Assembly (NCBI GenBank): GCA_905204385.1
Contig: CAJKZL010000056.1
Span: forward strand, 1 to 11,548
Source: an uncultured Odoribacter sp.
GTDB taxonomy: Bacteria > Bacteroidota > Bacteroidia > Bacteroidales > Marinifilaceae
Length of the DNA stretch: 11,548 nt
Reading direction: 5' to 3'
The position numbers were made by a program, and so were the translations under genes. Every line of letters begins with the position of its first letter. Position 1 is the stretch's first letter. The notes under the pieces are model-generated. The model was not told the DNA's origin, ran no database searches, and was given only the letters and a program-made list of their open reading frames with translations. Shown piece after piece: positions 1-7,394 of this stretch.

Positions 1-1000
1 CGGTTCTTATTTAATGACCCTGCCCAACGATGACCTGAAATGGCAGAAAACCCAGGATTACAATGTTGGATTCGACCTGAATCTTTGGGGACGTCTGATG
101 ATTGCGTACGACTACTATGTACAGCAAACCAAAGACCAGTTATTGGCTTTGACCATTCCGCCTTCTATGGGATTTACCAGCTATATGGAAAATATCGGAA
201 GCACGGAAAATAAAGGGATGGAACTGAAGTTGAATGCCCACTTGCTGTATGATGTGGAAAAAGACCGTTATTTAAGTACTTCTTTCTCTATTGCCAAAAA
301 TACGAATAAGCTGAAGAAAATATCGAATGCGTTAAGAAGTTATAACGACGAGGTAGATAATGATATCCTCGAGGGAAATACCAACAGGCCCCAGACCCGT
401 TTTATCGAAGGTTCGTCTATGAATGCGATTTGGGCAGTCCGTTCCCTGGGTATCGATCCGGCTACAGGGGATGAAATTTTCCTGACAAAAGACGGGGAGA
501 CAACAACGGAATGGAGAGCCGAGGATCAGGTGGTATGTGGGGATGCTATGCCCGAATGTTCAGGCACTTTCGGCATAAATATGGATTACCGGGGAATCTT
601 CCTGAATATGTCTTTTTATTATCAATTCGGTGGTCAGACTTATAACCAGACCCTAGTCGACCGGGTCGAGAATGCCGATATCGGATTAAATGTCGACAAG
701 CGGATTTATAATGCTGTTTGGAAAAAGCCGGGGGATCGGGTCGATTTTTCTTATAATCCCTATAGGCTGACTAAACCCAGTTCCCGTTTTGTGCAGGATT
801 TGAATGAATTGCGTTTGTCATCTTTGAATGTCGGGTACGATTTCCGTCACTGTGCTTTCCTGAAAAAGAGCCGGCTTCAACAATTAAAAGCCAGTTTTTA
901 TATGGATGATGTGTTCCGGGCTTCTACCGTGAAGACCGAACGCGGGTTGACTTATCCGTTTGCCCGCACTTTCTCGTTCTCTTTACAAGCCACTTTTTAA
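1..1000 (+). CDS. SusC/RagA-type TonB-linked outer-membrane transporter, C-terminal part (5' end outside window)
   Basis: Outer-membrane beta-barrel of the SusC/RagA family, which imports a ligand delivered by its partner SusD using TonB energy. Only the last ~332 residues are present: the frame is open from base 2, so the ATG at 14 is internal and not a start. Family members are usually about 1000-1150 residues, so this is roughly the last third, within the barrel. Visible signs are alternating aromatic/polar barrel strands, the near-end block LNELRLSSLNVGYDF typical of SusC, and a terminal Phe (QATF) as required for outer-membrane barrel assembly. The fragment has three cysteines (two in VVCGDAMPEC, one in FRHC). 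A SusD gene follows after 10 bases, as is standard for these pairs. The plug, TonB box and signal peptide are off-window, so regulation type and substrate cannot be judged. Confidence 0.93.
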   Translation, partial: GSYLMTLPNDDLKWQKTQDYNVGFDLNLWGRLMIAYDYYVQQTKDQLLALTIPPSMGFTSYMENIGSTENKGMELKLNAHLLYDVEKDRYLSTSFSIAKNTNKLKKISNALRSYNDEVDNDILEGNTNRPQTRFIEGSSMNAIWAVRSLGIDPATGDEIFLTKDGETTTEWRAEDQVVCGDAMPECSGTFGINMDYRGIFLNMSFYYQFGGQTYNQTLVDRVENADIGLNVDKRIYNAVWKKPGDRVDFSYNPYRLTKPSSRFVQDLNELRLSSLNVGYDFRHCAFLKKSRLQQLKASFYMDDVFRASTVKTERGLTYPFARTFSFSLQATF

Positions 1001-1010
1001 TCGATAAAAA

Positions 1011-2429
1011 ATGATACGAATACAAAAAACAAAAAATATACTCGGCATTTTGTTGTTTTCCCTGCTGAGTGTTTCCTGTCAGGAATGGTTAGATGTCAGT
1101 CCGAACACGGAGGTAAAATACGATGATTTGTTCAGTTATAAAAATGGTTTCAAAGACCAATTGACCGGGGTATACACAACTTTATGTTCGGAAAATCTTT
1201 ACGGAGTGGAGTTAGGCTTCGGCATGCTCGATGTATTGGGACAACAATATTACCTCTGGTCTGCTACTGACAACGGACCTTATTACAACCTAAGTCGTTT
1301 CGAGTACGATAACTCAAGTATCGAAGCTACTATTAATACGATTTGGACAAACATGTACAACGCTATTGCCAATGTCAATATTTTGTTGCAAGGCATTGCC
1401 GATCACCGTGGCGTACTTGCAGAGGAGGAAGAAAAAATTTACGAAGGGGAAGCTTACGCTTTGCGTGCTTTTCTGCATTTCGACCTGCTGCGTCTGTTCG
1501 GCAAAAGTTATGTAAGCGGAGCCGACGAAAAGGCAATCCCTTACGTGAAAGCGATTTCCAAAAAAGTCACTCCGTTGTCTACCGTTTCGGAAGTCCTCGA
1601 TTTGGTCACCGAAGATTTGGAGAGAGCGGCAGCACTGTTGGAAGAAGATCCCGTAAAGACCGGCCAGGCCACGACGTCTTTTCTGGGAACCCGCAGTTTT
1701 CATTTCAATTATTATGCCGTCCGGGCTTTACTGGCACGTGTTTACCTGTATAAAAACGACAAAGTCAATGCTTTGAAAAATGCACAAGAAGTGATTCTCT
1801 CGGGAAAATATACCTGGGTGAACAAAGGAGTGGTGGCTACTACCGACCGCAAAAACCGCGACGGAATTTTCTTGTCGGAATGTATTTGGACGTTGAATAA
1901 TACCAAATTGAAGACGTTGACGGAAACCTATTTAAAAGAGAGTGACCATACGCTGTATTGCGATGGTGATGTTATCGATGAGATTTTTGAAAGCAATTCA
2001 TATGGTGGTTTAGACTGGAGGTATATTTATTATTTTGAGCGTCCCGACTGGTATTGGCTCAGCAGTAAATTATATCAGGTTTCCTCCGCTTATAACAACC
2101 GTCAGCCCCTATTACGGCTCAGCGAGATGTACCTGATCGCAGCAGAATGTGCCCCGTCTAGAAAAGAAGCGGTGGAGTATTTCAACACCTTACGCCGACA
2201 CAGAGGTTTTGAAGAGGCCCATAATTTGAAAGAAGACGTGACGGATGAAAATCTGCAGACGGCCATCGGAAAAGAATACCGGAAAGAATTTATCGGCGAA
2301 GGACAATGGTTTTTTTATTGCAAACGAACGGACCAGGCTGTTTTACCCAACGTAACGGTACCTTTCAGTAAGGCTTACTATGTCCTGCCCATCCCTGATC
2401 AGGAAAAAGAATATGGAAACAGAAATTAA
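1011..2429 (+). CDS. RagB/SusD family surface lipoprotein (472 aa), partner of the upstream SusC
   Basis: Surface lipoprotein that caps its SusC transporter and binds the ligand. The N-terminus is a lipoprotein signal peptide: basic MIRIQKTK, hydrophobic residues 10-21, and lipobox SVSC with Cys23 as the lipidated residue. SusD hallmarks are the TPR-like helix EGEAYALRAFLHFDLLRLFG (145-164), PLLRLSEMYLIAAECA (about 366-381), EYRKEFIGEGQWFFYCKR (422-439) and the C-terminal YVLPIPDQE motif (457-465). At 472 residues it is at the short end of the family (often 500-650), so some ligand-binding loops may be reduced. Five cysteines besides the lipidated one (59, 291, 317, 380, 437). The start is the first ATG after the SusC stop, 10 A-rich bases downstream, without a clear Shine-Dalgarno, which is normal for Bacteroidales. 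The substrate is unknown. Confidence 0.94.
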   Translation: MIRIQKTKNILGILLFSLLSVSCQEWLDVSPNTEVKYDDLFSYKNGFKDQLTGVYTTLCSENLYGVELGFGMLDVLGQQYYLWSATDNGPYYNLSRFEYDNSSIEATINTIWTNMYNAIANVNILLQGIADHRGVLAEEEEKIYEGEAYALRAFLHFDLLRLFGKSYVSGADEKAIPYVKAISKKVTPLSTVSEVLDLVTEDLERAAALLEEDPVKTGQATTSFLGTRSFHFNYYAVRALLARVYLYKNDKVNALKNAQEVILSGKYTWVNKGVVATTDRKNRDGIFLSECIWTLNNTKLKTLTETYLKESDHTLYCDGDVIDEIFESNSYGGLDWRYIYYFERPDWYWLSSKLYQVSSAYNNRQPLLRLSEMYLIAAECAPSRKEAVEYFNTLRRHRGFEEAHNLKEDVTDENLQTAIGKEYRKEFIGEGQWFFYCKRTDQAVLPNVTVPFSKAYYVLPIPDQEKEYGNRN

Positions 2430-2431
2430 AA

Positions 2432-2435
2432 AGGA
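2432..2435 (+). promoter_or_regulatory. Shine-Dalgarno-like AGGA deciding the DUF4843 gene start
   Basis: AGGA sits six bases before the ATG at 2442 but only three before an in-frame GTG at 2439. The spacing favours the ATG. It is one of few recognisable ribosome-binding sites in the window. Confidence 0.45.
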
Positions 2436-2441
2436 AAAGTG

Positions 2442-3134
2442 ATGAAACGATTTATACATAAATACAGTTTATTGTGCTTTGGTGTAGCTGCTATATGGTG
2501 CGGTAGTTGCTCAAAAGACGGATATGTACAGTACGATGCGGACTATGCCTCCCTGCGCTTTATATATACCGCCCAAGGAAACGACAGTATCGTTTATTCC
2601 TTTGCTCTGTATCCGGATCAGGAAGAGGGCATAGTGGAGATACCTTTTAAACTTGTCGGTCTGGCATCCGGACAGGCCCGCGAAGTAAAGGTCGAAGTGG
2701 TAAAAGAAGAAACGACAGCTAAAGAAAACGACAACTTTGTCGTCGAAACAAGCGAACTTCCGGCCGACTCGATAAAAGCAACTCTAAAAATAAGGGTGAA
2801 AAAAACGTCGGATTTGGAAGACCATGATTTGGTTGTGAAATTCCGTCTCGGCAGTAATGATTATTTTGCAGCAGCTCCCGTCGATGAGAATATGTACCGG
2901 ATTGTATTGACCAATCGTCTGACCAAGCCGAAAGGATGGCCTTTCGGTGACTATAGCCGGGTAAAACATCAGTTTGTGATTCAAATCCTGGGAATTGCAA
3001 CCGATTATGACAAGTGGTCACGGGGAGAACAAGTTTACTATACAAGCATACTGGTGGATGCGTTGTATAAATACAACAAGGCGCATCCGGGAAATTCCCT
3101 GACCGATGAAAACGGATTGCTTATAAGTTTTTGA
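2442..3134 (+). CDS. DUF4843-family lipoprotein (230 aa)
   Basis: Predicted secreted lipoprotein of the DUF4843 type, a Bacteroidota family found almost only next to SusC/SusD pairs. Its molecular role is not established; an accessory ligand-binding or surface-complex role is inferred from context. The signal peptide starts MKRFIHKYS, then a hydrophobic stretch, then lipobox CGSC with Cys23 as the first mature residue. There are no other cysteines in the mature protein. The middle is a beta-rich region (VEIPFKLVGLASGQAREVKVEV, then ATLKIRVKKTSDLED), and the C-terminus holds KWSRGEQVYYTSILVDALYKYN...HPGNSLTDENG, which I recognise as typical of the family end. ATG 2442 was chosen over the adjacent GTG 2439 because of the upstream AGGA. 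It lies 12 bases after SusD, in the same operon. Family assignment is from memory of sequence pattern and position. Confidence 0.82.
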   Translation: MKRFIHKYSLLCFGVAAIWCGSCSKDGYVQYDADYASLRFIYTAQGNDSIVYSFALYPDQEEGIVEIPFKLVGLASGQAREVKVEVVKEETTAKENDNFVVETSELPADSIKATLKIRVKKTSDLEDHDLVVKFRLGSNDYFAAAPVDENMYRIVLTNRLTKPKGWPFGDYSRVKHQFVIQILGIATDYDKWSRGEQVYYTSILVDALYKYNKAHPGNSLTDENGLLISF

Positions 3135-3162
3135 CGATAAACTAATGATAAAAAATCATACC

Positions 3163-4692
3163 ATGAAAAAGATTATAAATTTACTATTTATCATTTCTCT
3201 TTCGGTTGTTATGGCCTCCTGCTATGATGACAAGGGAAATTATGATTATATACATTTGCCGGATATCACTATAAAAACAAAGGATACGGTAAATGTAACC
3301 CAACTTCATACCTTAGAGCTTCCCGCAGATGTAAATTTGAATGGTGAAACGGAAACCGACTATGAATTTAATTGGCGGATTTGGTCGAATAATATCGGAG
3401 GGGTCAATCAGCAAAAAGTGATTGGAGACACCCGGAATCTGGTTTACAAAGTAACGGATGCCCCGGGAACTTATACCTTGGTATTGACTGTCCGTAATAA
3501 AATTACGGATGTAAAAACCTATAAGCAAATTCATTTAGTCATATCAGGTAGTATTACCGAAGGCTGGATGGTTTTGCAGGAAAAAGACGGGAAAAGCGAT
3601 TTTGATTTGATTATGAGTCCGTATTTTTCCAATCGGGTGAGTACAGATGAAATTTTGCGCAATTGTTATGAATCTGTCAATGGCGAACCTTTAGTTGGAC
3701 GCGGAGTGAAAATCGGCAGTTTTTTTGCTTTAGGACGTTATCAGGAGGTCATTGTGCTCACAGATAAAGACGGAGTGCGTTTGTCTGCGGTTACCATGCA
3801 AAAAAGGTACGATATATCTACCCTGATGTATGATATGTCTTCCTGGAAACCGGAAAATTATATTGATTGGAAATATTATTCAAGCCCGACTGCCTATGCT
3901 TTTGATGGAATCATTTCGGATGGGCGTATTTATGAATATATGGCTACTCCGTCGACTGATTTTCCGATTTATACCGAACCCATTTTAAAAGATGGTATGA
4001 CCTCTAGAGCTTCGCCTTATGATCCCAAATGGTACCCAGTTTGGAGGTATCAGGGACTTATTTATGACGAAGAAATCGGACGTTTTCGGGGTTTCGACAA
4101 TACATGGGTTTTGAAAGAATTGCCGGTCGCTACGGAAGTACAGCCGTTCGATTGGGGGAATATGCATGCCACTCTCCGTTATATGGAGACCGGATATGAT
4201 AATTATGAATACGGATTGTTTGAAGATTGGACTACGCATAAATTGACATTGTGTGTGTTTAATTTTATGACGACACCCAATATCGGTGTTGGAAAATATA
4301 CGGCAGATAATTGTCCGGAATTGCAGGATGCCCGATATTATGCAGTGGGTTCACTAGGACCTATATTTTTGTATGCTACCGACCGGAACATTTACCGTTA
4401 TGATTATAACGGCACCAATACGGGAGAAAAGATTTATACGTTGGTAGATCCCGATGAAAAAATAACGGGAATGAAAATATTCAAACCTTGTATCGACGTA
4501 TTCATAAAGTCCCATCCCTATAACAATAAAGTGCTGATTTTTTCTACTTACAATGCAAACAAGAAAGAAGGGAAAGTTTATATGTACTATATCAATGAGG
4601 TGAACGGAACGATCGATATTTCCTCGGAAAAGGTATTCGGTGGTTTCGGAGAAATCCTGGATATGGAATATAATTACCCGAAATATGTATAA
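3163..4692 (+). CDS. PKD-like family lipoprotein (509 aa)
   Basis: Surface or periplasm-facing lipoprotein of the PKD-like family that accompanies DUF4843 proteins in SusC/SusD operons; probably an accessory ligand-binding factor, but no activity is established. From ATG 3163 the protein begins MKKIINLLFIISLSVVMASC, a textbook lipoprotein signal with Cys20 lipidated. An in-frame ATG at 3145 would add six polar residues (MIKNHT) and cannot be excluded, but gives a less typical leader. Residues about 30-128 form an Ig/PKD-like beta domain (FNWRIWSNN, APGTYTLVLTVRN). From about residue 131 (ITEGWMVLQEKDG) follows a longer region of repeating short strands such as FLYATDRNIYRYDYNG, which may be a beta-propeller-like fold (inferred). 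It lies 28 bases after the DUF4843 stop. Its own stop nearly touches the next gene, suggesting translational coupling. Confidence 0.82.
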   Translation: MKKIINLLFIISLSVVMASCYDDKGNYDYIHLPDITIKTKDTVNVTQLHTLELPADVNLNGETETDYEFNWRIWSNNIGGVNQQKVIGDTRNLVYKVTDAPGTYTLVLTVRNKITDVKTYKQIHLVISGSITEGWMVLQEKDGKSDFDLIMSPYFSNRVSTDEILRNCYESVNGEPLVGRGVKIGSFFALGRYQEVIVLTDKDGVRLSAVTMQKRYDISTLMYDMSSWKPENYIDWKYYSSPTAYAFDGIISDGRIYEYMATPSTDFPIYTEPILKDGMTSRASPYDPKWYPVWRYQGLIYDEEIGRFRGFDNTWVLKELPVATEVQPFDWGNMHATLRYMETGYDNYEYGLFEDWTTHKLTLCVFNFMTTPNIGVGKYTADNCPELQDARYYAVGSLGPIFLYATDRNIYRYDYNGTNTGEKIYTLVDPDEKITGMKIFKPCIDVFIKSHPYNNKVLIFSTYNANKKEGKVYMYYINEVNGTIDISSEKVFGGFGEILDMEYNYPKYV

Positions 4693-4693
4693 G

Positions 4694-6034
4694 ATGAGTA
4701 GATATTTAAAAATAGTTTTTGTGCTTTCCTGCTGCTTTTGGTGGGAAGCACAAGCCTTTTCACAGGTGAAGGTCTGTTTCGGCGAAGCTTTCGGGCAAGA
4801 GGATGTCCAAATAGGGTTTCGGGATCGGAGCTATAAGGCAAAATTGGATGAAGCGGGAATAGCGACGATCCATATCCCGGATTCTTTGGCTCCCGGATAT
4901 GCTGTTTTATATGGTCCGCGCAGCGTTTATTCGTTTTATCTGATACCGGGACAAGAGCAAGAAATTACTCAATTGAGCGGACAAGAGATTGAATTTGCTG
5001 GGGCAGTCGAAGCAATCAATGTGTATCTGAACAGTCCGTTTTTAACTAACCTGAATCCGGGATATGAAAAAAGTGAAGAAGAATTTTTGAAAGAGTGGAT
5101 TCTGCTTCCAGAGCGTTTGTTGTCTCACCTCGATTCATTACCTCTGCCCGCGGATTTTAAAAAATCGGAACGTAAACGGCTTTATTATGTGGCTTGCCAT
5201 TCATTATTGAATTATCCCCTTTATCATGCCAGATTATTACGTCTGCAAAAGTATACTCCCGGAGAAAGGTATTACCGGAAAGTATCCGAATTGCTTCAAG
5301 AGGATCCTTCGGCTCATGAATTCTGGGAATATCGTCGGTTTTTCAGGGATGGAATACAATTGTTGGCGGAAAAGGAAAAATCCGGAACAGGCAAACCGTT
5401 GGATCGATTGAGGTATGAATTGGATTATATATGTCGGAATATTCACGATGAGGAGCTGGCAAGTTACCTGGTCGATGCTTGTATGTCCGGCTATATCAGG
5501 TATTTTGGAGCAGAAGGGATGAAAGAGTTTTTACCTGTTTATCGGGAAAAGGTGAAGGATGAGAAACAAAAAAGAGCATTTTTCCGGTCGTATGATCAAT
5601 ATATCCGTTTGGAAAGAGGTAGGAAAGCCCCCCATTTTTCCCTTTCGGATAAGGATGGTAATCGTAGGAATTTATCCGACTGGCTGGGTAATTACGTTTA
5701 TATCGATGTCTGGGCTACCTGGTGCGGACCGTGTTGTCGCGAACTTCCGGCATTTCATAAATTGAAAGAAAAGTTCAAAGATAAGCCTATTTTTTTTATA
5801 AGCATTTCTATAGATACGGATGAAGCAGCCTGGCGAACCAAAATAGAAAAGGACCATCTGGATGGTATCCAATTGAGGGCAAACGGAGAAGATACGTTTA
5901 TGACGGATTATAAGATTTCGTTGATTCCCCGTTTTATATTGATAGACCGGGAGGGAAAAATACTGGATGCTAATATGACGCGTCCTTCGGATACAAAAAC
6001 CATGGAAAGAATAACTGCCTTATTGCTAGATTAA
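4694..6034 (+). CDS. TlpA-like thioredoxin-fold protein, secreted (446 aa), last gene of the left operon
   Basis: Extracytoplasmic thiol-disulfide oxidoreductase of the TlpA/ResA type. The start is ATG 4694, one base after the preceding stop codon; ATG 4685, overlapping that stop, is also possible. The leader (MSRYLKIVFVL..., small residues near AQAFS) looks like a signal-peptidase I type with cleavage around residues 21-23. Residues about 25-115 are a beta-rich N-terminal domain resembling DUF4369, followed by a helical linker to ~310. The thioredoxin domain occupies ~312-446: APHFSLSDKDG opening, active site WCGPC with Cys344 and Cys347, and the cis-proline loop SLIPRFILID with Pro412. An extra Cys348 directly follows the active-site pair. 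It probably reduces or isomerises disulfides in the periplasm; the target is unknown. Position at the end of a SusC/SusD operon links it to that uptake system. Typical family size is 350-480 residues. Confidence 0.9.
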   Translation: MSRYLKIVFVLSCCFWWEAQAFSQVKVCFGEAFGQEDVQIGFRDRSYKAKLDEAGIATIHIPDSLAPGYAVLYGPRSVYSFYLIPGQEQEITQLSGQEIEFAGAVEAINVYLNSPFLTNLNPGYEKSEEEFLKEWILLPERLLSHLDSLPLPADFKKSERKRLYYVACHSLLNYPLYHARLLRLQKYTPGERYYRKVSELLQEDPSAHEFWEYRRFFRDGIQLLAEKEKSGTGKPLDRLRYELDYICRNIHDEELASYLVDACMSGYIRYFGAEGMKEFLPVYREKVKDEKQKRAFFRSYDQYIRLERGRKAPHFSLSDKDGNRRNLSDWLGNYVYIDVWATWCGPCCRELPAFHKLKEKFKDKPIFFISISIDTDEAAWRTKIEKDHLDGIQLRANGEDTFMTDYKISLIPRFILIDREGKILDANMTRPSDTKTMERITALLLD

Positions 6035-6097
6035 TAGTCGTGAAAATTTTCGACAGAAGAAGAAATAATTATCGGTTCACTAAGGTTTATAAAAAGA

Positions 6098-6131
6098 AAA
6101 ATACGGAATTCCTGAATGAGTTCCGTATTTT
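6098..6131. terminator. Bidirectional intrinsic terminator between the convergent operons
   Basis: A 14-bp stem with one T-G pair (left arm AAAATACGGAATTC 6098-6111, right arm GAGTTCCGTATTTT 6118-6131) closes a six-base loop CTGAAT. On the + strand it ends in a short T run 64 bases after the left thioredoxin stop. On the - strand the tail is richer (five T, a C, then five T), about 110 bases past the right thioredoxin stop. The rest of 6035-6240 shows no gene or recognisable promoter. Confidence 0.85.
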
Positions 6132-6240
6132 CTGGGATTGCCTGATTTAGACGTTATTCATTCTTTTCATAATTTCTTATACCGATAAAGTGAAAATCAC
6201 ATTTATCCTTGTGTTTGCTTTGTCTTTGCAGTTATATCGT

Positions 6241-7320
6241 TCATCCTTTATCTTTCAACGCTCTCTTTATCGCTTCCTCCAGTTCCTTCCCCCACACCTT
6301 CACCGCCACAATCCGGTTGTCCGCGTCGAGGACGAAACAGGAGGGGACGCTATGGATGCGGTAGAGCGAAGCGACGGGGCAATGCCACCCTTGAAGACTG
6401 GAAAGGTGTATCCAGTGCAGCCCGTCGGTTTCGATCGCTTTTTTCCAGGCAGGCAGTTTACTGTCCAGGGAAACGCTCACGATTTCCAACCCCTGGTCCT
6501 TGTACTGCTGGTATATCCTCACCAGTTCCGGACTTTCGGCCCGGCAGGGGCCGCACCAGGATGCCCAGAAATCCAGGAGCTTCACCCGGGCTTTTACTTC
6601 GTGCAGGCGCACCGGACGTCCGTCGGGTGTGTTCAGGGTGAAATCCGGCGCGGTATGGCCCGGCGACAATTTATTCCAGTTTTCATAAGCGGCAGTAATT
6701 ACCTTCCCCCATGCGGTTTGCTTGGCCTGCGCGCCTAACAGGGGGTATTTGGCTTCCAGTTGCGCAGGAGTCAATCTCTTCAGTCCTTCATAAAAATGGT
6801 AAAGCGATACCAGGCTTTCGGGATGGGCTGCGATAAACTGATTTTCCAAGTCATCCCGGACGGAATCCAGGGATTCCAGCGTGGCCCGGTGCATCATCAC
6901 CTCGAATAGCTTTCGTTCTTTCCGGGCAGCGGCCAACTTGTCTTCACACTCTTTAACCTGCTGATTGTTTTTCTGTAGCATATACTGATAATCGCGTTCC
7001 TGTCGTTGCAGGCTACCTCCTCCTTCTACCGAATACCGATTCGCAGTTTCTTCGCCGATATAAAACTTTCCTTTTTCTAAAAACAGGGGCAAAGGACATC
7101 GTTTGCCGTCGATCACTAAAAAACCGACTTCCGGTTGTTGCAGATTTCCCCGTAATAAAAATCCACCGTTTTTCAGTTCTGCCCCACCCAGGGTATCTTT
7201 ACCGGCCAGCAACCATACCCGGCCTTCTTTTGGCAACAAACGCCCTTTGATCGTATACGGCATCTTTACCTGTTGGAATCCGGCCATTCCAATCAAAAAT
7301 AAAATAATGATTTTTCCCAT
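6241..7320 (-). CDS. TlpA-like thioredoxin with DUF4369-like N-terminal region (359 aa), last gene of the right operon
   Basis: Secreted thiol-disulfide oxidoreductase of the TlpA family. Residues 1-16 are a hydrophobic leader (MGKIIILFLIGMAGF) without a lipobox and without a clear AxA site, so cleavage is uncertain. Residues ~21-100 resemble DUF4369 (PYTIKGRLL..., KDTLGGAELKNGGFLLRG). About 105-145 is a charged helical, possibly coiled-coil stretch. The thioredoxin domain is ~222-359: APDFTLNTPDGRPVRL, active site FWASWCGPC with Cys256 and Cys259, VSVSLD, and cis-proline loop HSVPSCFVLD with Pro326. Other cysteines are at 75, 125, 314 and 328. It follows the DUF1735-type lipoprotein gene with a 74-base gap that holds an intrinsic-terminator-like hairpin, so expression may need read-through. 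Local GC is visibly higher than in the left-operon thioredoxin gene. The natural target is unknown; a role in folding or reducing disulfides of the uptake proteins or cargo is inferred. Confidence 0.92.
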   Translation of the reverse strand: MGKIIILFLIGMAGFQQVKMPYTIKGRLLPKEGRVWLLAGKDTLGGAELKNGGFLLRGNLQQPEVGFLVIDGKRCPLPLFLEKGKFYIGEETANRYSVEGGGSLQRQERDYQYMLQKNNQQVKECEDKLAAARKERKLFEVMMHRATLESLDSVRDDLENQFIAAHPESLVSLYHFYEGLKRLTPAQLEAKYPLLGAQAKQTAWGKVITAAYENWNKLSPGHTAPDFTLNTPDGRPVRLHEVKARVKLLDFWASWCGPCRAESPELVRIYQQYKDQGLEIVSVSLDSKLPAWKKAIETDGLHWIHLSSLQGWHCPVASLYRIHSVPSCFVLDADNRIVAVKVWGKELEEAIKRALKDKG

Positions 7321-7328
7321 AATTCCTG

Positions 7329-7384
7329 AAAAAATCCCCCCGATTCCTCCGGTTGTAAAAACACATCCGGAGAAACGGAGGGGA
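7329..7384 (-). terminator. Intrinsic terminator/attenuator-like hairpin just upstream of the right-operon thioredoxin
   Basis: Read on the - strand: arms TCCCCTCCG (7384-7376) and CGGGGGGA (7342-7335) pair over 8 bp with one bulge. Inside them CTCCGG (7372-7367) pairs perfectly with CCGGAG (7352-7347), and TGT/ACA within the loop can extend it. Six T follow at once (7334-7329), then only eight bases to the ATG ending at 7320. The T tail exists only in this direction, so the element acts on - strand transcripts leaving the lipoprotein gene (stop at 7395-7397). No room remains for a promoter between hairpin and start codon. Confidence 0.75.
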
Positions 7385-7394
7385 TATATTACTC

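Noticed and set aside
1..1000. Left SusC as a truncated pseudogene
   Set aside because: The frame is open to the window edge, so the missing 5' part is simply outside the window.
1314..1753. Overlapping open frames on both strands inside the left SusD gene
   Set aside because: The SusD frame runs unbroken with TPR-like motifs through this region; the alternative products are Arg/Phe-rich and resemble nothing.
4640..4693. Longer start at 4640 for the left thioredoxin, overlapping the PKD-like gene by 53 bases
   Set aside because: It would place a polar stretch (MVSEKSWIWN...) before the signal peptide; ATG 4694 or 4685 gives a normal leader and tight coupling to the preceding stop.
6035..6240. 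Possible small RNA, riboswitch or small gene in the convergent gap
   Set aside because: Only the terminator hairpin is supported; no start codon with leader, conserved RNA fold or Bacteroidales promoter motif could be recognised.
6190..6738. Open frame of 182 codons on the + strand, antisense to the right thioredoxin gene
   Set aside because: It lies opposite a clear TlpA-like gene with an intact active site; the translation has no leader that makes sense and no recognisable family, as expected for a GC-rich antisense shadow.
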